A stretch of 64,000 bases of DNA from assembly GCF_000177195.2 (NCBI RefSeq), contig NC_015953.1, positions 3,782,001-3,846,000 on the forward strand, written 5' to 3'. How positions within the stretch are numbered: the first letter of the stretch is position 1; every line of letters begins with the position of its first letter. The notes under the pieces are model-generated. The model was not told the origin of the DNA. It did not search any database and saw only the letters and a program-made list of their open reading frames with translations. This document shows positions 8,263 through 16,950 of the stretch, piece after piece. The stretch is from Streptomyces sp. SirexAA-E (GTDB lineage Bacteria; Actinomycetota; Actinomycetes; Streptomycetales; Streptomycetaceae). The position numbers and the translations under genes are program-made.

Positions 8263-10785
8263 GTGGACCCTCATCGTCACACGGCTACCAGTTCGGCCCC
8301 CGATGGCGGTCACGCCCGATCCTCGGCCGGCTCTAGCGAGCTGAGCCTCCTCACGTATGCGGATCTTGCCGAGGAAAGCAAGTTCGCACAGGTTCGTGCG
8401 AACAGCCCCCAGAAAAGGCAGGCTTGGGGGAACCTTCTCGCTCTGATCGAAGAGATCGGAGGAACGGGGAGAATCGATGCATGGGATCCTACGCGTGGCC
8501 TTTCATGGGACCTCGTTTCACTGAGGATCGAGGGGTTTCAGGGCGCCACTGTTCCTTTTTCCTTCCAGTTCGACCCGACGCCTGGCGTGACCATTCTTCA
8601 CGGGCCTAATGGGTCTGGGAAGTCGAGCATCTCTGATGGGATTCGGACGGCGCTTTCGGGTCGATCGGACTGGTGGGCAGCTGTTGCTCCGGCGACTGCA
8701 AGGAGCGGGAAGAGTCCACTATGGGAGAAAGTGAACTGTGCCCGCGATGCAGAAGAATCTACGGTTGAAGTCGTTCTAACGCGAGGTGAAGAGTCACTTC
8801 GACTTACAGCCCGAATCGGCAAGGATGGGCAGGTTAATAAATTCGATTCCATCCGTCAGCTTTCCAGTGGGGGAGTTTCGAGTTTTGAAATCTCGGAGAC
8901 CCCCTGGAGCTATGCCGTGGAATCTCATCCGCCGGTGTTTTCGTATGCTGATGTAGAGCGGCGTGTGCAGCAGCACGAAGATCTTCAGAGGTATATTGAG
9001 AATCTGCTCGCGCTCGGTGGCTGCTTTGATCACCTGGAACGTCGCGTTGAGGAGATCAGTTCTTCCGCAACTGCTAGTCGTAAGCGTCTCGCAGCCGCAC
9101 TCAAGGGTGCCAAGGAGAGAGTGGCAAGGGTAGACGCCCACTTCTTGGAACTCGAACCGCAGCACCATCTTCCAGACATGTCCTGGAGTGAGGATGTGGG
9201 CGACATGCGGGCCTGGCTGACTGAGAACGGCCTCACTGAAGTCGGAGCAGCGCTACCTGAGGTTACAGCGGCTGGAATCGAAAGACTGGATGCTTCGCTG
9301 CGCGATGTCGACCGCGCTCTGGAGTTGGTGCTAGGGGACGTTCCTACAGTTCACCATCGTCTGGCGGTTCACCTGACTTCTCTCCATTCGGAAGTCGAGC
9401 AGGTTGCTAACTGCGGATACATCTGCCCGGTCTGCGACAGCGAGGTTTCCGATTGGGTGGAGCGTCTTGCCGATAACCTGGCAAGTGTGACAGAGACGGC
9501 CCCCAGGAGAAATGCGGCAAACGCCTCACTGAAGGCACTTCGTGGAGCCGTTGAGATCATCCCGATGGTTCTCGACATAGTCTCAGGCGTAGCAGATTTC
9601 GATGAACCATTGCTCGACGGTTTCCGATCTGAGTACGCGGCTCTTCTGGCGACATTTGAGGCGTACGGCGAGCAGCCTGTTGCCCCTGTAGTAACGGGAT
9701 TCCTCGGAATTCGAGCGAAACTCTCAGGAGAGTCCTGGAAGGGTCTTTATAGTAAGGCGATCGAGCTGAGTGATATTTCCGCTCAGTGGCGACGGGGGCG
9801 TAGAGCCACACTAGAGCCATACATTGCGGCCTGGGAGCAGGAGAATGAGGAAGCTGAGTCTGCTCCCCTCTGGGAGGCGACACGCAAGTGTATCGGTGAA
9901 CTTGAGGACCGTCTCCGCGCTGGCCGCACTGTGCGTTTCGAAGGAAAGGCCGGTGTACAGGTAGAGCGTCTACTAAAAGATGCTGGAATCGTCCTGGAAT
10001 CGGTAAGCCTCAAGCGGACGCGAGCTGAAATCTCCGTACAGGGAGCTGACGGGAACAAGCTGGAGCTTGCCATGCTGAGCGCGGGGCAGAGAAATGCCTT
10101 CTTGCTCGCTCCGCTGTTTGCGACGGCTGGTTCTGGACCCTTCAATTTTCTGATCCTCGACGATCCCGTCCATTCGTTCGATGAAATCAGGGTTGACAGG
10201 CTCGCCGCTGTGATCTCGGACCTGGCCAAGGGGAGGCGCGTCATCGTTCTAACTCACGATGAGCGTTTGAAGGAGCATCTTCTGGCACGGAGTCATGTGT
10301 GCGAGGCGTGGGTCGTGAGTCGTGATGGGATCCGGGGAGAGATCTCTGTTGAGAAGACCGACGAGCTTTGGCGCGTCCTTATTAGGGATGCGGAGTCGGT
10401 ATGGCAGTTCTCACCCAAGGTGTCGTCTACGGGATACCTCAATGAGGTTCAGATTATTCGAGGGTTGTTGCGGCAGGCGCTGGATGAGGCGTTGAGGCAG
10501 TGCGTCGTTCGATACTCGCTTTTCTCTGGGGAGAACGTGGCTACGTCGTTGGGGCTTCTGGATGGAGCGATGACAACCACCAAGCGACTCGATGCAGCTA
10601 AGCAGATCATCTCTTTGGATCCGACTCATTCTCACCCTGTCGACAAGGCTCGGCAGGCGTGTGGGCATCACGTTGCCAAGTGGAACAGCGCTGCACATGG
10701 CGGAGAAGAAGCGAAGGCCGATTTGAAGTTGGAGATCAAGGCAGGGCTTGATGCATGCTCGACGCTTGGTGAGTGGGATTTCTGA
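8263..10785 (+). CDS. SMC/Rad50-like ATPase with zinc-hook motif, candidate defence protein
   Basis: About 840 residues from the GTG at 8263, chosen because AGGGAG lies five bases upstream; the frame is open back to 8110. Seen in order: Walker A GPNGSGKS (residues 114-121), coiled-coil-like stretches, a CPVC zinc-hook-like pair (Cys388, Cys391), ABC signature LSAGQRN (about 605), Walker B FLILDDPVHSFDE (about 630-640) and H-loop VLTHDE (His665). About 170 C-terminal residues follow the ATPase and end near KWNSAAHGG, possibly a HEPN-like helical domain. Rad50 and the anticodon nuclease RloC share this plan, but no Mre11 gene is adjacent. Codon use is visibly less GC-rich than the flanks. The gene abuts the next with no gap. 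A role in phage or plasmid defence is inferred from architecture and location. Confidence 0.75.
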   Translation: MDPHRHTATSSAPDGGHARSSAGSSELSLLTYADLAEESKFAQVRANSPQKRQAWGNLLALIEEIGGTGRIDAWDPTRGLSWDLVSLRIEGFQGATVPFSFQFDPTPGVTILHGPNGSGKSSISDGIRTALSGRSDWWAAVAPATARSGKSPLWEKVNCARDAEESTVEVVLTRGEESLRLTARIGKDGQVNKFDSIRQLSSGGVSSFEISETPWSYAVESHPPVFSYADVERRVQQHEDLQRYIENLLALGGCFDHLERRVEEISSSATASRKRLAAALKGAKERVARVDAHFLELEPQHHLPDMSWSEDVGDMRAWLTENGLTEVGAALPEVTAAGIERLDASLRDVDRALELVLGDVPTVHHRLAVHLTSLHSEVEQVANCGYICPVCDSEVSDWVERLADNLASVTETAPRRNAANASLKALRGAVEIIPMVLDIVSGVADFDEPLLDGFRSEYAALLATFEAYGEQPVAPVVTGFLGIRAKLSGESWKGLYSKAIELSDISAQWRRGRRATLEPYIAAWEQENEEAESAPLWEATRKCIGELEDRLRAGRTVRFEGKAGVQVERLLKDAGIVLESVSLKRTRAEISVQGADGNKLELAMLSAGQRNAFLLAPLFATAGSGPFNFLILDDPVHSFDEIRVDRLAAVISDLAKGRRVIVLTHDERLKEHLLARSHVCEAWVVSRDGIRGEISVEKTDELWRVLIRDAESVWQFSPKVSSTGYLNEVQIIRGLLRQALDEALRQCVVRYSLFSGENVATSLGLLDGAMTTTKRLDAAKQIISLDPTHSHPVDKARQACGHHVAKWNSAAHGGEEAKADLKLEIKAGLDACSTLGEWDF

Positions 10786-11208
10786 ATGGATGTGACCGAC
10801 CTCTCGTTGCGCAGAATCAAGGTTCTGGAGTTGAGGCTTCGGATCGAGAGGGTCTCGTCTGACGCCTACAGGCTTGTCTGTAAGCCGGATCGGCCTCCGA
10901 CAATTTCAAACGGTGCGGATGCTCAACTAGCTTTTGTGCTCGGCCTTGTCGAGCAGGGTAGATATGGAGAGGTTCTTGGCGTAATTAGACTGTCTCGCCA
11001 TATCTACAAGAAGTCATCGGATATTTTGCATGGCCGCTCAGGTCTTCTGAATGCTTCCTCTGTTGTTCTCGATGAGTGGGAATTCGTCGTATCCCGCCTG
11101 GAGGGTTTTCTCGATCAATTCGTTGAGAGGCCCGAGGTTGGTGGGGAATCTGCCATCGCTATTCCTGCTCCGGCTGGAGAGGTGAGCGGGCAGGTCGCGT
11201 CGAAGTGA
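10786..11208 (+). CDS. 140-residue partner of the SMC-like ATPase, unknown family
   Basis: The ATG follows the ATPase TGA immediately, so the two are surely cotranscribed and translationally coupled. The protein looks mainly helical, with no signal peptide or membrane segment. A notable stretch is SRHIYKKSSDILHGRSGLL (around residues 70-88), whose Arg/His arrangement loosely recalls HEPN-type helices; the last 30 residues are Pro/Ala/Glu-rich and probably disordered. Base composition is low in GC like the upstream gene. I do not recognise the family. It could be an effector, a regulator or a structural subunit of the ATPase; the sequence alone does not decide. Confidence 0.65.
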   Translation: MDVTDLSLRRIKVLELRLRIERVSSDAYRLVCKPDRPPTISNGADAQLAFVLGLVEQGRYGEVLGVIRLSRHIYKKSSDILHGRSGLLNASSVVLDEWEFVVSRLEGFLDQFVERPEVGGESAIAIPAPAGEVSGQVASK

Positions 11209-11210
11209 CG

Positions 11211-11660
11211 CTAGAGCAAACGACTCTCAATCAGAGCGTTGTCTCTGTCTTCAGACCCATGTATTGCCTTGGCGTAGAAGCGGAAGAGGACTGCGATGCT
11301 GTGGCCGGCGCGGCGGGCGACCTCGGCCGGGGAGACACCGGACTCCAGCCAGAGGGAGACGCAGGCAGCGCGAAGTCCGTACGGGACTTCAGCGAGGGGC
11401 GTCTTTGCTTCCTGTTCGGTGAGGACGGACAGGCGAGCGGCCTTCCAGACGTCGCCGTACTCCTTGCTGAGCAGGCCGCCGTTCCGGACAGCGCGGAAGA
11501 GCCGTCCGTCGTCGGTCGTGCCGAACTCGTCGATGTGGTCCCGGATCAGGCGGACGAGGACCGGGGGAATGGGCACCTCGCGGGTGGCCCGCCGGGCGCG
11601 CTTCTTGAGGCCGCGGGAGTCGTAGGACTCACCCGAGTCTGTCCAGCCGGAGCCGACGCG
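11211..11660 (-). pseudogene. Tyrosine recombinase (integrase) C-terminal fragment
   Basis: The frame encodes a recognisable catalytic C-terminus: REVPIPPVLVRLIRDHIDEFG, then VPYGLRAACVSLWLESGV, then EVARRAGHSIAVLFRFYAK with the nucleophilic Tyr. In related actinobacterial integrases the second box reads LRHA; here it is LRAA. The N-terminal domains are missing and the upstream sequence in frame is not integrase-like. It starts three bases past the stop of the ATPase partner gene, in the opposite direction. It is the remnant of an integrase of an earlier element. Confidence 0.7.
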
Positions 11661-11919
11661 TGCCGAGCTGGACGACAGGACGACTTGCCCCAACACCATG
11701 CACCGGCACTGGGCACTCCCCTCCGGGGACGAGGCCCAGGACGAGATCCGCAGACGGGTCCTCTTCCCGCGCGAGCTCGAACAGTACGCGGGATACGTCG
11801 GCTTCGAGATCCTGGACATGAGTGATGGCTCTGATGCTGGACTCACCGGGCCGACGGCGTACACAGTCGCCACGTACACATGATGGTCAGCGCAGAGTAA
11901 GAAGTGCTTCGTGAAGCTC

Positions 11920-12444
11920 CTACGTACAGTTCTCGTCGAACCACTCCTGCATCTCGGTGCTGATGACTTCATCGGCGGTGACAGGAACGATGCGCGAACG
12001 CCGGGACTTGGCCAGCGCACCGTTGGGGTTGTCACTGCGGCGGCGTACGTGGGGCTGCGGCCCCGCAGTGCCGCAGCCCAGCACCCGGGAAGAGACCTGC
12101 AGATGTAGATCCTCCCGGCACAGCCCCAAAGCCTTCCCGATCCTCGGACCTGCACACGCCAGCAGCGCGATCAGGAACCGGTCCCTCGCCCGCCGCGCCA
12201 TAGCGATCATCGCCACGATCTGCCTGGAGCTGAGGGCCTGGTGGCCCGGATCGGTCAGCGGGAACCGGAATGCGGCCGCCTCCACAGTCCGCAACGGGAT
12301 CGCCTCGCCCGGGGCATAGCCCCGCGGCAGATGGGACAGCTGTCTCTGCCCCGCCGTCCTGGCCGTGACCGGGGTATCCCCGGCTTCCACGATCCCGACA
12401 GCTCCGCTGTACTGGGCGCCACGCGCGCCTTCGAAGTGCGACAA
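11920..12444 (-). pseudogene. Tyrosine recombinase fragment (central region)
   Basis: The stretch DRFLIALLACAGPRIGKALGLCREDLHL followed by HVRRRSDNPNGALAKSRRSRIVPVT matches the beginning of a phage-type integrase catalytic domain, where the catalytic Arg normally lies in a G-x-R-I-G-E box; Glu is replaced by Lys. The product stops at DENCT without the His-x-x-Arg and Tyr boxes. It lies upstream, on the same strand, of the C-terminal fragment at 11211-11660, but about 260 bp of unrelated sequence separates them, so they may come from one rearranged gene or from two. Confidence 0.65.
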
Positions 12445-12456
12445 CGCACCCGCCGT

Positions 12457-12666
12457 TCACAGTGTGGCCAGGACGAAGGTCAGTAGTGCCAGGGAGAGGG
12501 TGGCACTGCCCGCGAAGGCCACGGCTCCGCGCAGCAGGGCGCTGGGGTAGGTGGCTCCATCGATGCGGGCAAGCAGACCGGCCGCCGCTGCTACGAGCAT
12601 GCAGAAGAGCGTGACGACCGCGAGGAGCAGGGCCAGGAGCATCAAGTGGATGGATGGAGTGTTCAT
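12457..12666 (-). CDS. Small two-helix membrane protein divergent from the NACHT gene
   Basis: A 69-residue protein starting MNTPSIHLMLLALLLAVV, with two hydrophobic helices (about residues 7-32 and 48-68) joined by a short loop containing ARIDGATYPS. The ATG at 12666 is preceded by GGGGAAGAAGG. It is divergent from the XRE-NACHT gene, whose start is 123 bp away, so the two may share regulation by the NACHT protein's own HTH domain. I do not recognise the family. A role as membrane partner or effector of the NTPase is possible but unproven. Confidence 0.5.
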   Translation of the reverse strand: MNTPSIHLMLLALLLAVVTLFCMLVAAAAGLLARIDGATYPSALLRGAVAFAGSATLSLALLTFVLATL

Positions 12667-12789
12667 GCCTTCTTCCCCAAGTGATCGATGACAACGACTC
12701 CAAGGAATTTCGCGGTTCCGGTGTTCACCGGGGTTCAGGGCGAACAAAGATGAACGAAGACGGTCGCCTGGGGGACGGAGAAGCAGGAC

Positions 12790-15705
12790 ATGGGGGACGT
12801 GCACGAGGATCCGCTGGCGGAGCTCGCGCTGCGGCTGCGCACCCTCCGGGCGCAGCGAGGTCTGCAGATGGGCGGGTTGCAGCAGCGGACCAGACTGGGG
12901 CGGACAACGCTCAGTCAGGCGATGAACGGTCAAGCGGTGCCCTCCGAGGCCACGCTGGTGGCCTTGGCGCAGGCACTGGGTGCGGATGTAAACCCGCTAC
13001 TGGCCCTGCGCGAAGCCGCCGCACCCGTACTGCGAGCACGCAAGAGCTCTCCGATAGGAGCCGCCCGCCGCAGGCCAGTACGACCGAAAACGAAGCCTTC
13101 CTTCGAGGAGCGGTACCTCAGCTACGTGGCGGAACGGCACTCCCAGCTGACCGTGGTAGGGCTGGACCTGAGCCGGCCGGAACGTGCGTGCTGGCCGATG
13201 GACGCGGCGTACTTGAGCTTGGAACTGGCGGAGAGGCTGGAGGACTGGCCCGCAGGCAGTGAAGAAGCGGACCGGCCATCCGTCGTGGTGAAGCGTGCCG
13301 AGCACGCGTTGGCCGACTGTCGGCGTGTTCTTCTGCGAGGGCTCGCTGGCAGCGGAAAGACAACGCTGCTGCAGTGGCTGGCTATCGCTACGGCGCGCGA
13401 TGGACTGCCGGAGGAACTGGCGGACTGGCGGGGGCAGATTCCGTTCGTCCTGCCGCTGCGGACGCTGGCGCGGCGGGGGCCGCTTCCGGAGCCACACGAT
13501 TTCTTGTCTGCAGTCGGTACCCCCTTGGCCGTCTCGCAACCTGAGGGCTGGGCCGATGCTGTACTCGCTAGAGGGGAGGCACTCGTCCTGGTCGACGGCA
13601 TTGATGAAGTTCCTCAAGAGCACCGGGGCGCCACGCGGGACTGGCTCGAGCGGCTCTTGGCGGCTTATAGGGACGCCCGCTTCGTGGTCACTACGCGCCC
13701 GTCAGCTGTTCCCGAAGGCTGGCTGGGCTCATCGCGCTTCACCGAACTGTCTGTAAGGCCCATGAGCGCCGCCGACATCGGAGTTTTCGTTCACCGGTGG
13801 CACACTGCAGCCCGACACAATGCGGCAACCGACGCCGAACACTCACAACTGCATGATCTCGAAACAACGCTCCAGGTCACAGTGCGTGCTCAGCGTGACC
13901 TGGCGCAGCTCTCCAGCACCCCTCTGATGTGTGCGTTGATCTGCGCGCTGCACCGGGACCGCCGCGGTCATCTGCCGCACGGCCGAATGGAGTTGTACGA
14001 GGCAGCGCTATCGATGCTGCTCGTGCGCCGCGACCTTGAGCGCAGCATCGACGTCCCGGAGGGTATTCAGCTCACCGAACACCAGAGCGTGCAGCTACTG
14101 CAGCGTCTGGCCTACTGGCTCATCCGCAACCGCCAGACCGAGATGGAACGAGCTACTGCGAAGGCTCTGGTCGACGATGCACTGCCGGCTATGCAGGCCG
14201 TGGCCGAGCAGGGCACTGCCGACCAGGTCCTGACGCACCTGGTCGGCCGCAGCGGACTCCTCCGCCAGCCAACCGCGGACACCATCGACTTCGTTCACCG
14301 CACTTTCCAGGATTATCTCGGAGCCAAAGCCGCCATCGAAGCCCACGACTTCCCCCTGCTCGTCAACAATGCCCACGACGACCAGTGGGAGGACGTCATA
14401 CGCATGGCCGTCGCCCACGCCCGCCCAGCCGAGAGCGCCGACCTCCTCCGCCGCCTCGTCGAACGCGGGGATAGTGAGGGCGAACACAGAGGCAGACTCC
14501 ACCTCCTAGCAGCCGTCAGCCTGCAGTACGCCACCGAAATCGAACCCGAAGTCCGCAGACTGGTCGAACAACGTGCGCGTGTCTTGATGCCTCCCCGCTC
14601 CTCGGAAGAGGCGACCACACTTGCCGCGCTCGGGCCAGGCATCCTGGATCTGCTGCCGGGGCCCCATGGACTGGAACACGACGAAGTAGGCCCCGTCATC
14701 CAGACTGCTGCCACCATCGGCGGCGATCAGGCTTACGCCTTCCTTAATCGCTTCGCCCAGTCCATGAATTCTGAGTCAGCACCCTACGAACTCGTCGACG
14801 GCTGGAAGAACTTCGATTCTGTATCCTACGCACTGGACATCCTGCTCCCCTTCAGGGGCTTCCCAAGTCTGGTGGTAAACACTGAAGATCAGCGCAATGC
14901 CCTGCGGTTGCTGGAACCTATCGCTGACGTCACCTTTCGAGAGTCCTTCACCGCTGAAGAAATAATCGAGCACCTCTCGCCAGGGCGCACCCGTAGAGTA
15001 AATATCTATTCCGGTCAAGCATTGACGGAATTGAAATTTGTCCACCAACTTCCCGCTTTGAAAGAACTCGCCCTATCCGAGTGCAACCAGCTCGCACACA
15101 TTGACGACCTTGCGGGAGTTTCGCTGTCACACTTGAGCCTCCTGCAGTTTCCAATAGACGTCTCGTTCAACGCTCTGGATTCACTGCCGGAACTCACGGA
15201 CCTTGCCCTCTATACCCGCCTCCCGTGCGGCAGCCTGGGTGATATTCCCGCGCCGCTGGCATTGACGGCATTGCGGCTGGGCGGCTGGATCGGAACGCCC
15301 CTACGGGGTATTTCCAAGTGGCAGCTTCTGGAAACCTTGGTGATCAACACAGGGCCGACCCCTGCAGAGTGGCGAGAAATCTCTTCGCTACCCCACCTGA
15401 CGGAATTCTATATCTCTGATTATGATCTCGGGCAGGCCGCACCCCTGCCCAACGTGACACACCTACAGTTGACGCCCAACGACTCAGATACACAACTGCA
15501 CTTGGTCCCTGACGTATTCCCTAACCTGAAGAGCATTTTCATCAACTGTCGCGCAGCGCTACCGGACATCACCGACATCACCCCCCTTAAGCAGATCGAA
15601 GGCCTGAAAGTATCTTTGAATTATGCAGATAGCATCGTCGGCCTGGAAGGATTTGCCCCAGATGCTGTTCGCCTGTATCCACGTCCCCGGCTAGGGAGCA
15701 ATTGA
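12790..15705 (+). CDS. XRE-HTH / NACHT NTPase / leucine-rich C-terminus (STAND protein)
   Basis: 971 residues. Residues 8-68 form a helix-turn-helix of XRE type (LRTLRAQRGLQMGGL, TTLSQAMNG). The NACHT module has Walker A GLAGSGKTT (184-192), Walker B LVLVDGIDEVP (about 265-275) and VVTTRPSAVP as the sensor-like segment; the helical NACHT-associated part ends near VHRTFQDYLGAKAA. From about 740 on, repeats such as LPALKELALSECNQLAHIDDL resemble leucine-rich repeats. Bacterial NACHT proteins are established antiphage STAND ATPases that sense a ligand through the C-terminal repeats. Here the N-terminal effector position is occupied by an HTH, so the output may be transcription or an associated protein. 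The ATG at 12790 has GGAG upstream. Confidence 0.85.
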   Translation: MGDVHEDPLAELALRLRTLRAQRGLQMGGLQQRTRLGRTTLSQAMNGQAVPSEATLVALAQALGADVNPLLALREAAAPVLRARKSSPIGAARRRPVRPKTKPSFEERYLSYVAERHSQLTVVGLDLSRPERACWPMDAAYLSLELAERLEDWPAGSEEADRPSVVVKRAEHALADCRRVLLRGLAGSGKTTLLQWLAIATARDGLPEELADWRGQIPFVLPLRTLARRGPLPEPHDFLSAVGTPLAVSQPEGWADAVLARGEALVLVDGIDEVPQEHRGATRDWLERLLAAYRDARFVVTTRPSAVPEGWLGSSRFTELSVRPMSAADIGVFVHRWHTAARHNAATDAEHSQLHDLETTLQVTVRAQRDLAQLSSTPLMCALICALHRDRRGHLPHGRMELYEAALSMLLVRRDLERSIDVPEGIQLTEHQSVQLLQRLAYWLIRNRQTEMERATAKALVDDALPAMQAVAEQGTADQVLTHLVGRSGLLRQPTADTIDFVHRTFQDYLGAKAAIEAHDFPLLVNNAHDDQWEDVIRMAVAHARPAESADLLRRLVERGDSEGEHRGRLHLLAAVSLQYATEIEPEVRRLVEQRARVLMPPRSSEEATTLAALGPGILDLLPGPHGLEHDEVGPVIQTAATIGGDQAYAFLNRFAQSMNSESAPYELVDGWKNFDSVSYALDILLPFRGFPSLVVNTEDQRNALRLLEPIADVTFRESFTAEEIIEHLSPGRTRRVNIYSGQALTELKFVHQLPALKELALSECNQLAHIDDLAGVSLSHLSLLQFPIDVSFNALDSLPELTDLALYTRLPCGSLGDIPAPLALTALRLGGWIGTPLRGISKWQLLETLVINTGPTPAEWREISSLPHLTEFYISDYDLGQAAPLPNVTHLQLTPNDSDTQLHLVPDVFPNLKSIFINCRAALPDITDITPLKQIEGLKVSLNYADSIVGLEGFAPDAVRLYPRPRLGSN

Positions 15706-16180
15706 GCGCCGTTCGACTCAGGACGTCGTTGACGTTGGCCGCGGTGGTGACCTTGAGCGGGGTGCCGCGTCCGTCGCAGATCAGGTGATGCTTGCTGCCC
15801 GTCTTCCCCCAGTCGACCGGCGACGGACCTGTGTAGGGCCCCCTCTTTCGCGCGGATGTGGGAGCCTCCACGCACGCCCGTGACCAGTCAAGTTCGTCGG
15901 GTTGAGCTCCGTGAGCAGGACTTGGTGTAGGTGGGCCTTCTGCCACCGGTCCAGGCGACGCCAGCACGCTTGGAGCAGACCCCATTTTCAGGGGCAGGAG
16001 TTGCCACGCTATGCCGTTGTGGAGAACGAACAGGATGATTTAGAGACAGAACCGGTCCGATACCGCCCGCGGTCCCGGCGACCGCTCCGGGCACGGCGGC
16101 AGCAACGGCTCGATCAACGCCCACAACTCATCGTCCACGATCCACGGCCGAGTACCCACACCCTCACGAACGGCCGGATC
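15706..16180 (-). pseudogene. IS5-family-like transposase remnant
   Basis: Fragments in different frames spell a typical Streptomyces IS5-like transposase: VDDELWALIEPLLPP (about 16075-16130), FVLHNGIAWQLLPLKMG (about 15985-16040), then LDWSRACVEAPTS and GPSPVDWGKTGSKHHLICDG with TPLKVTTAANVNDV (about 15720-15900). At least two frameshifts and missing ends show it is dead. The remnant directly abuts the NACHT stop codon, so it may have removed sequence downstream of that gene. No terminal inverted repeats were recognised. Confidence 0.75.
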
Positions 16181-16480
16181 ATCACATCGGTCACGCCCCA
16201 CCAGGACCAGTCAGCATGATCGTGTTACGAGATCTTAGGGACGGCAACGACGGCACATGGCGGCCCGTGATCGCGATCATGAACGAACAGTTAGGGAGGC
16301 CCTCGGAACCCCGCAAGGCTGTGCCCGATCCTACGGATCAAGACTTCAGGTGTCGGGCCCGAGTAGCAAGCAGGGGGAGCCAACCTAATGGACCAGGTGT
16401 GGACCACCAGCGGTGGCGCGGGGCCCTGATCGTACAGAACGACCAGGTCAGCCTCGTACATCAGGCTTCCCGCAGCACTC
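16181..16480. other. Non-coding stretch before the second tRNA copy
   Basis: Three hundred bases with no convincing gene. A segment at about 16385-16405 (tggaccaggtgtggaccacc) closely resembles 8133-8152, just inside the left end of the island, so both may be element-end sequence related to integrase binding. Confidence 0.4.
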
Positions 16481-16537
16481 TCTTGAAAACCGTCGTGGCG
16501 CGAGTCACCGTGGGTTTAAATCCCACACCCACCGCAG
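16481..16537 (+). repeat. Copy 2 of the tRNA-Ser(TGA) 3' half (att-like)
   Basis: From tcttgaaaaccgtcg through the T-arm and acceptor 3' strand it matches tRNA-Ser(TGA) from the anticodon loop onward, with one change in the T-loop (gggtttaaatccc) and a divergent base before caccgcag. The 5' half of a tRNA is absent, so this is not a gene but an attachment-site duplication. Confidence 0.9.
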
Positions 16538-16541
16538 ACGA

Positions 16542-16576
16542 GAGGCCCCTGACCAGTACGTATGGTCGGGGGCCTC
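16542..16576 (+). terminator. Hairpin downstream of tRNA copy 2
   Basis: Gaggcccctgacca pairs with tggtcgggggcctc around gtacgta (one T-G pair). The same hairpin follows copy 3, but not the intact tRNA or copy 5, showing that copies 2 and 3 were brought in or formed by related elements. Confidence 0.75.
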
Positions 16577-16697
16577 TGCCATGCCCGCTCCCCGCCGGGC
16601 ACCGCTGTTTCCCCTGGTTTCCCGCTCTATCGGGCACGGAAGGGGCACGCGGGGGGCACAGCTGGGGCACGGCTTCGGAGCTGCCGGGGGCAGCTCG

Positions 16698-16772
16698 TCA
16701 GCGGCTGATCGGGATCTCGTAGACGATCTCGCAGTGCGCTGCGGGCACCACGATGTCCGCTGTCTCCACGCG
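16698..16772 (-). pseudogene. GntR/UTRA-type regulator C-terminal tail
   Basis: The last 24 codons read RVETADIVVPAAHCEIVYEI then PISR and a stop, the usual end of Streptomyces GntR-family regulators with a UTRA domain (as in KorSA-type regulators of integrative elements). Everything upstream is missing; the sequence breaks at about 16772 into an unrelated rightward gene fragment. A near-identical tail occurs at 18586. Confidence 0.6.
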
Positions 16773-16774
16773 CT

Positions 16775-16950
16775 GTGTCCGCTTCGGAAGTGACCGCGGC
16801 GGCTATCGCCGCCCGCTTGTCTGCCGCCGGCCTCCGCCCGCGCGTGGAGGAGCACACCCGGTTCACGACGGTCGAGGCAGAAGTACCGGACGCGCTCTCC
16901 GCCGACTCATTGATCGCAGCCGCAGACCGAGCCGCACATCCTCCACCCCG
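16775..16950 (+). pseudogene. N-terminal fragment of a small element-borne protein
   Basis: From the GTG at 16775 the product reads MSASEVTAAAIAARLSAAG and then RPRVEEHTRFTTVEAEVPDA, with coding-like composition for about 55 codons. It runs into integrase-like sequence in another frame at about 16950, so it is a truncated or fused remnant. I do not recognise a family. Confidence 0.35.

Noticed and set aside
8092..8313. Leftward 73-codon frame overlapping the start of the ATPase gene
   Set aside because: No ribosome site, and overlap with a better-supported gene; the coding look is due to base composition.
11698..11883. Short rightward frame MHRHWALPSGDEAQDEIRRR ending AYTVATYT, reminiscent of a methyltransferase C-terminus
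   Set aside because: No upstream domain, no ribosome site, and the resemblance rests on a few residues; it could be chance within decayed DNA.
16481..16537. A further serine tRNA gene
   Set aside because: Only the 3' half is present; D-arm and acceptor 5' strand are missing. The same applies to the copies at 17994, 19691 and 21646.
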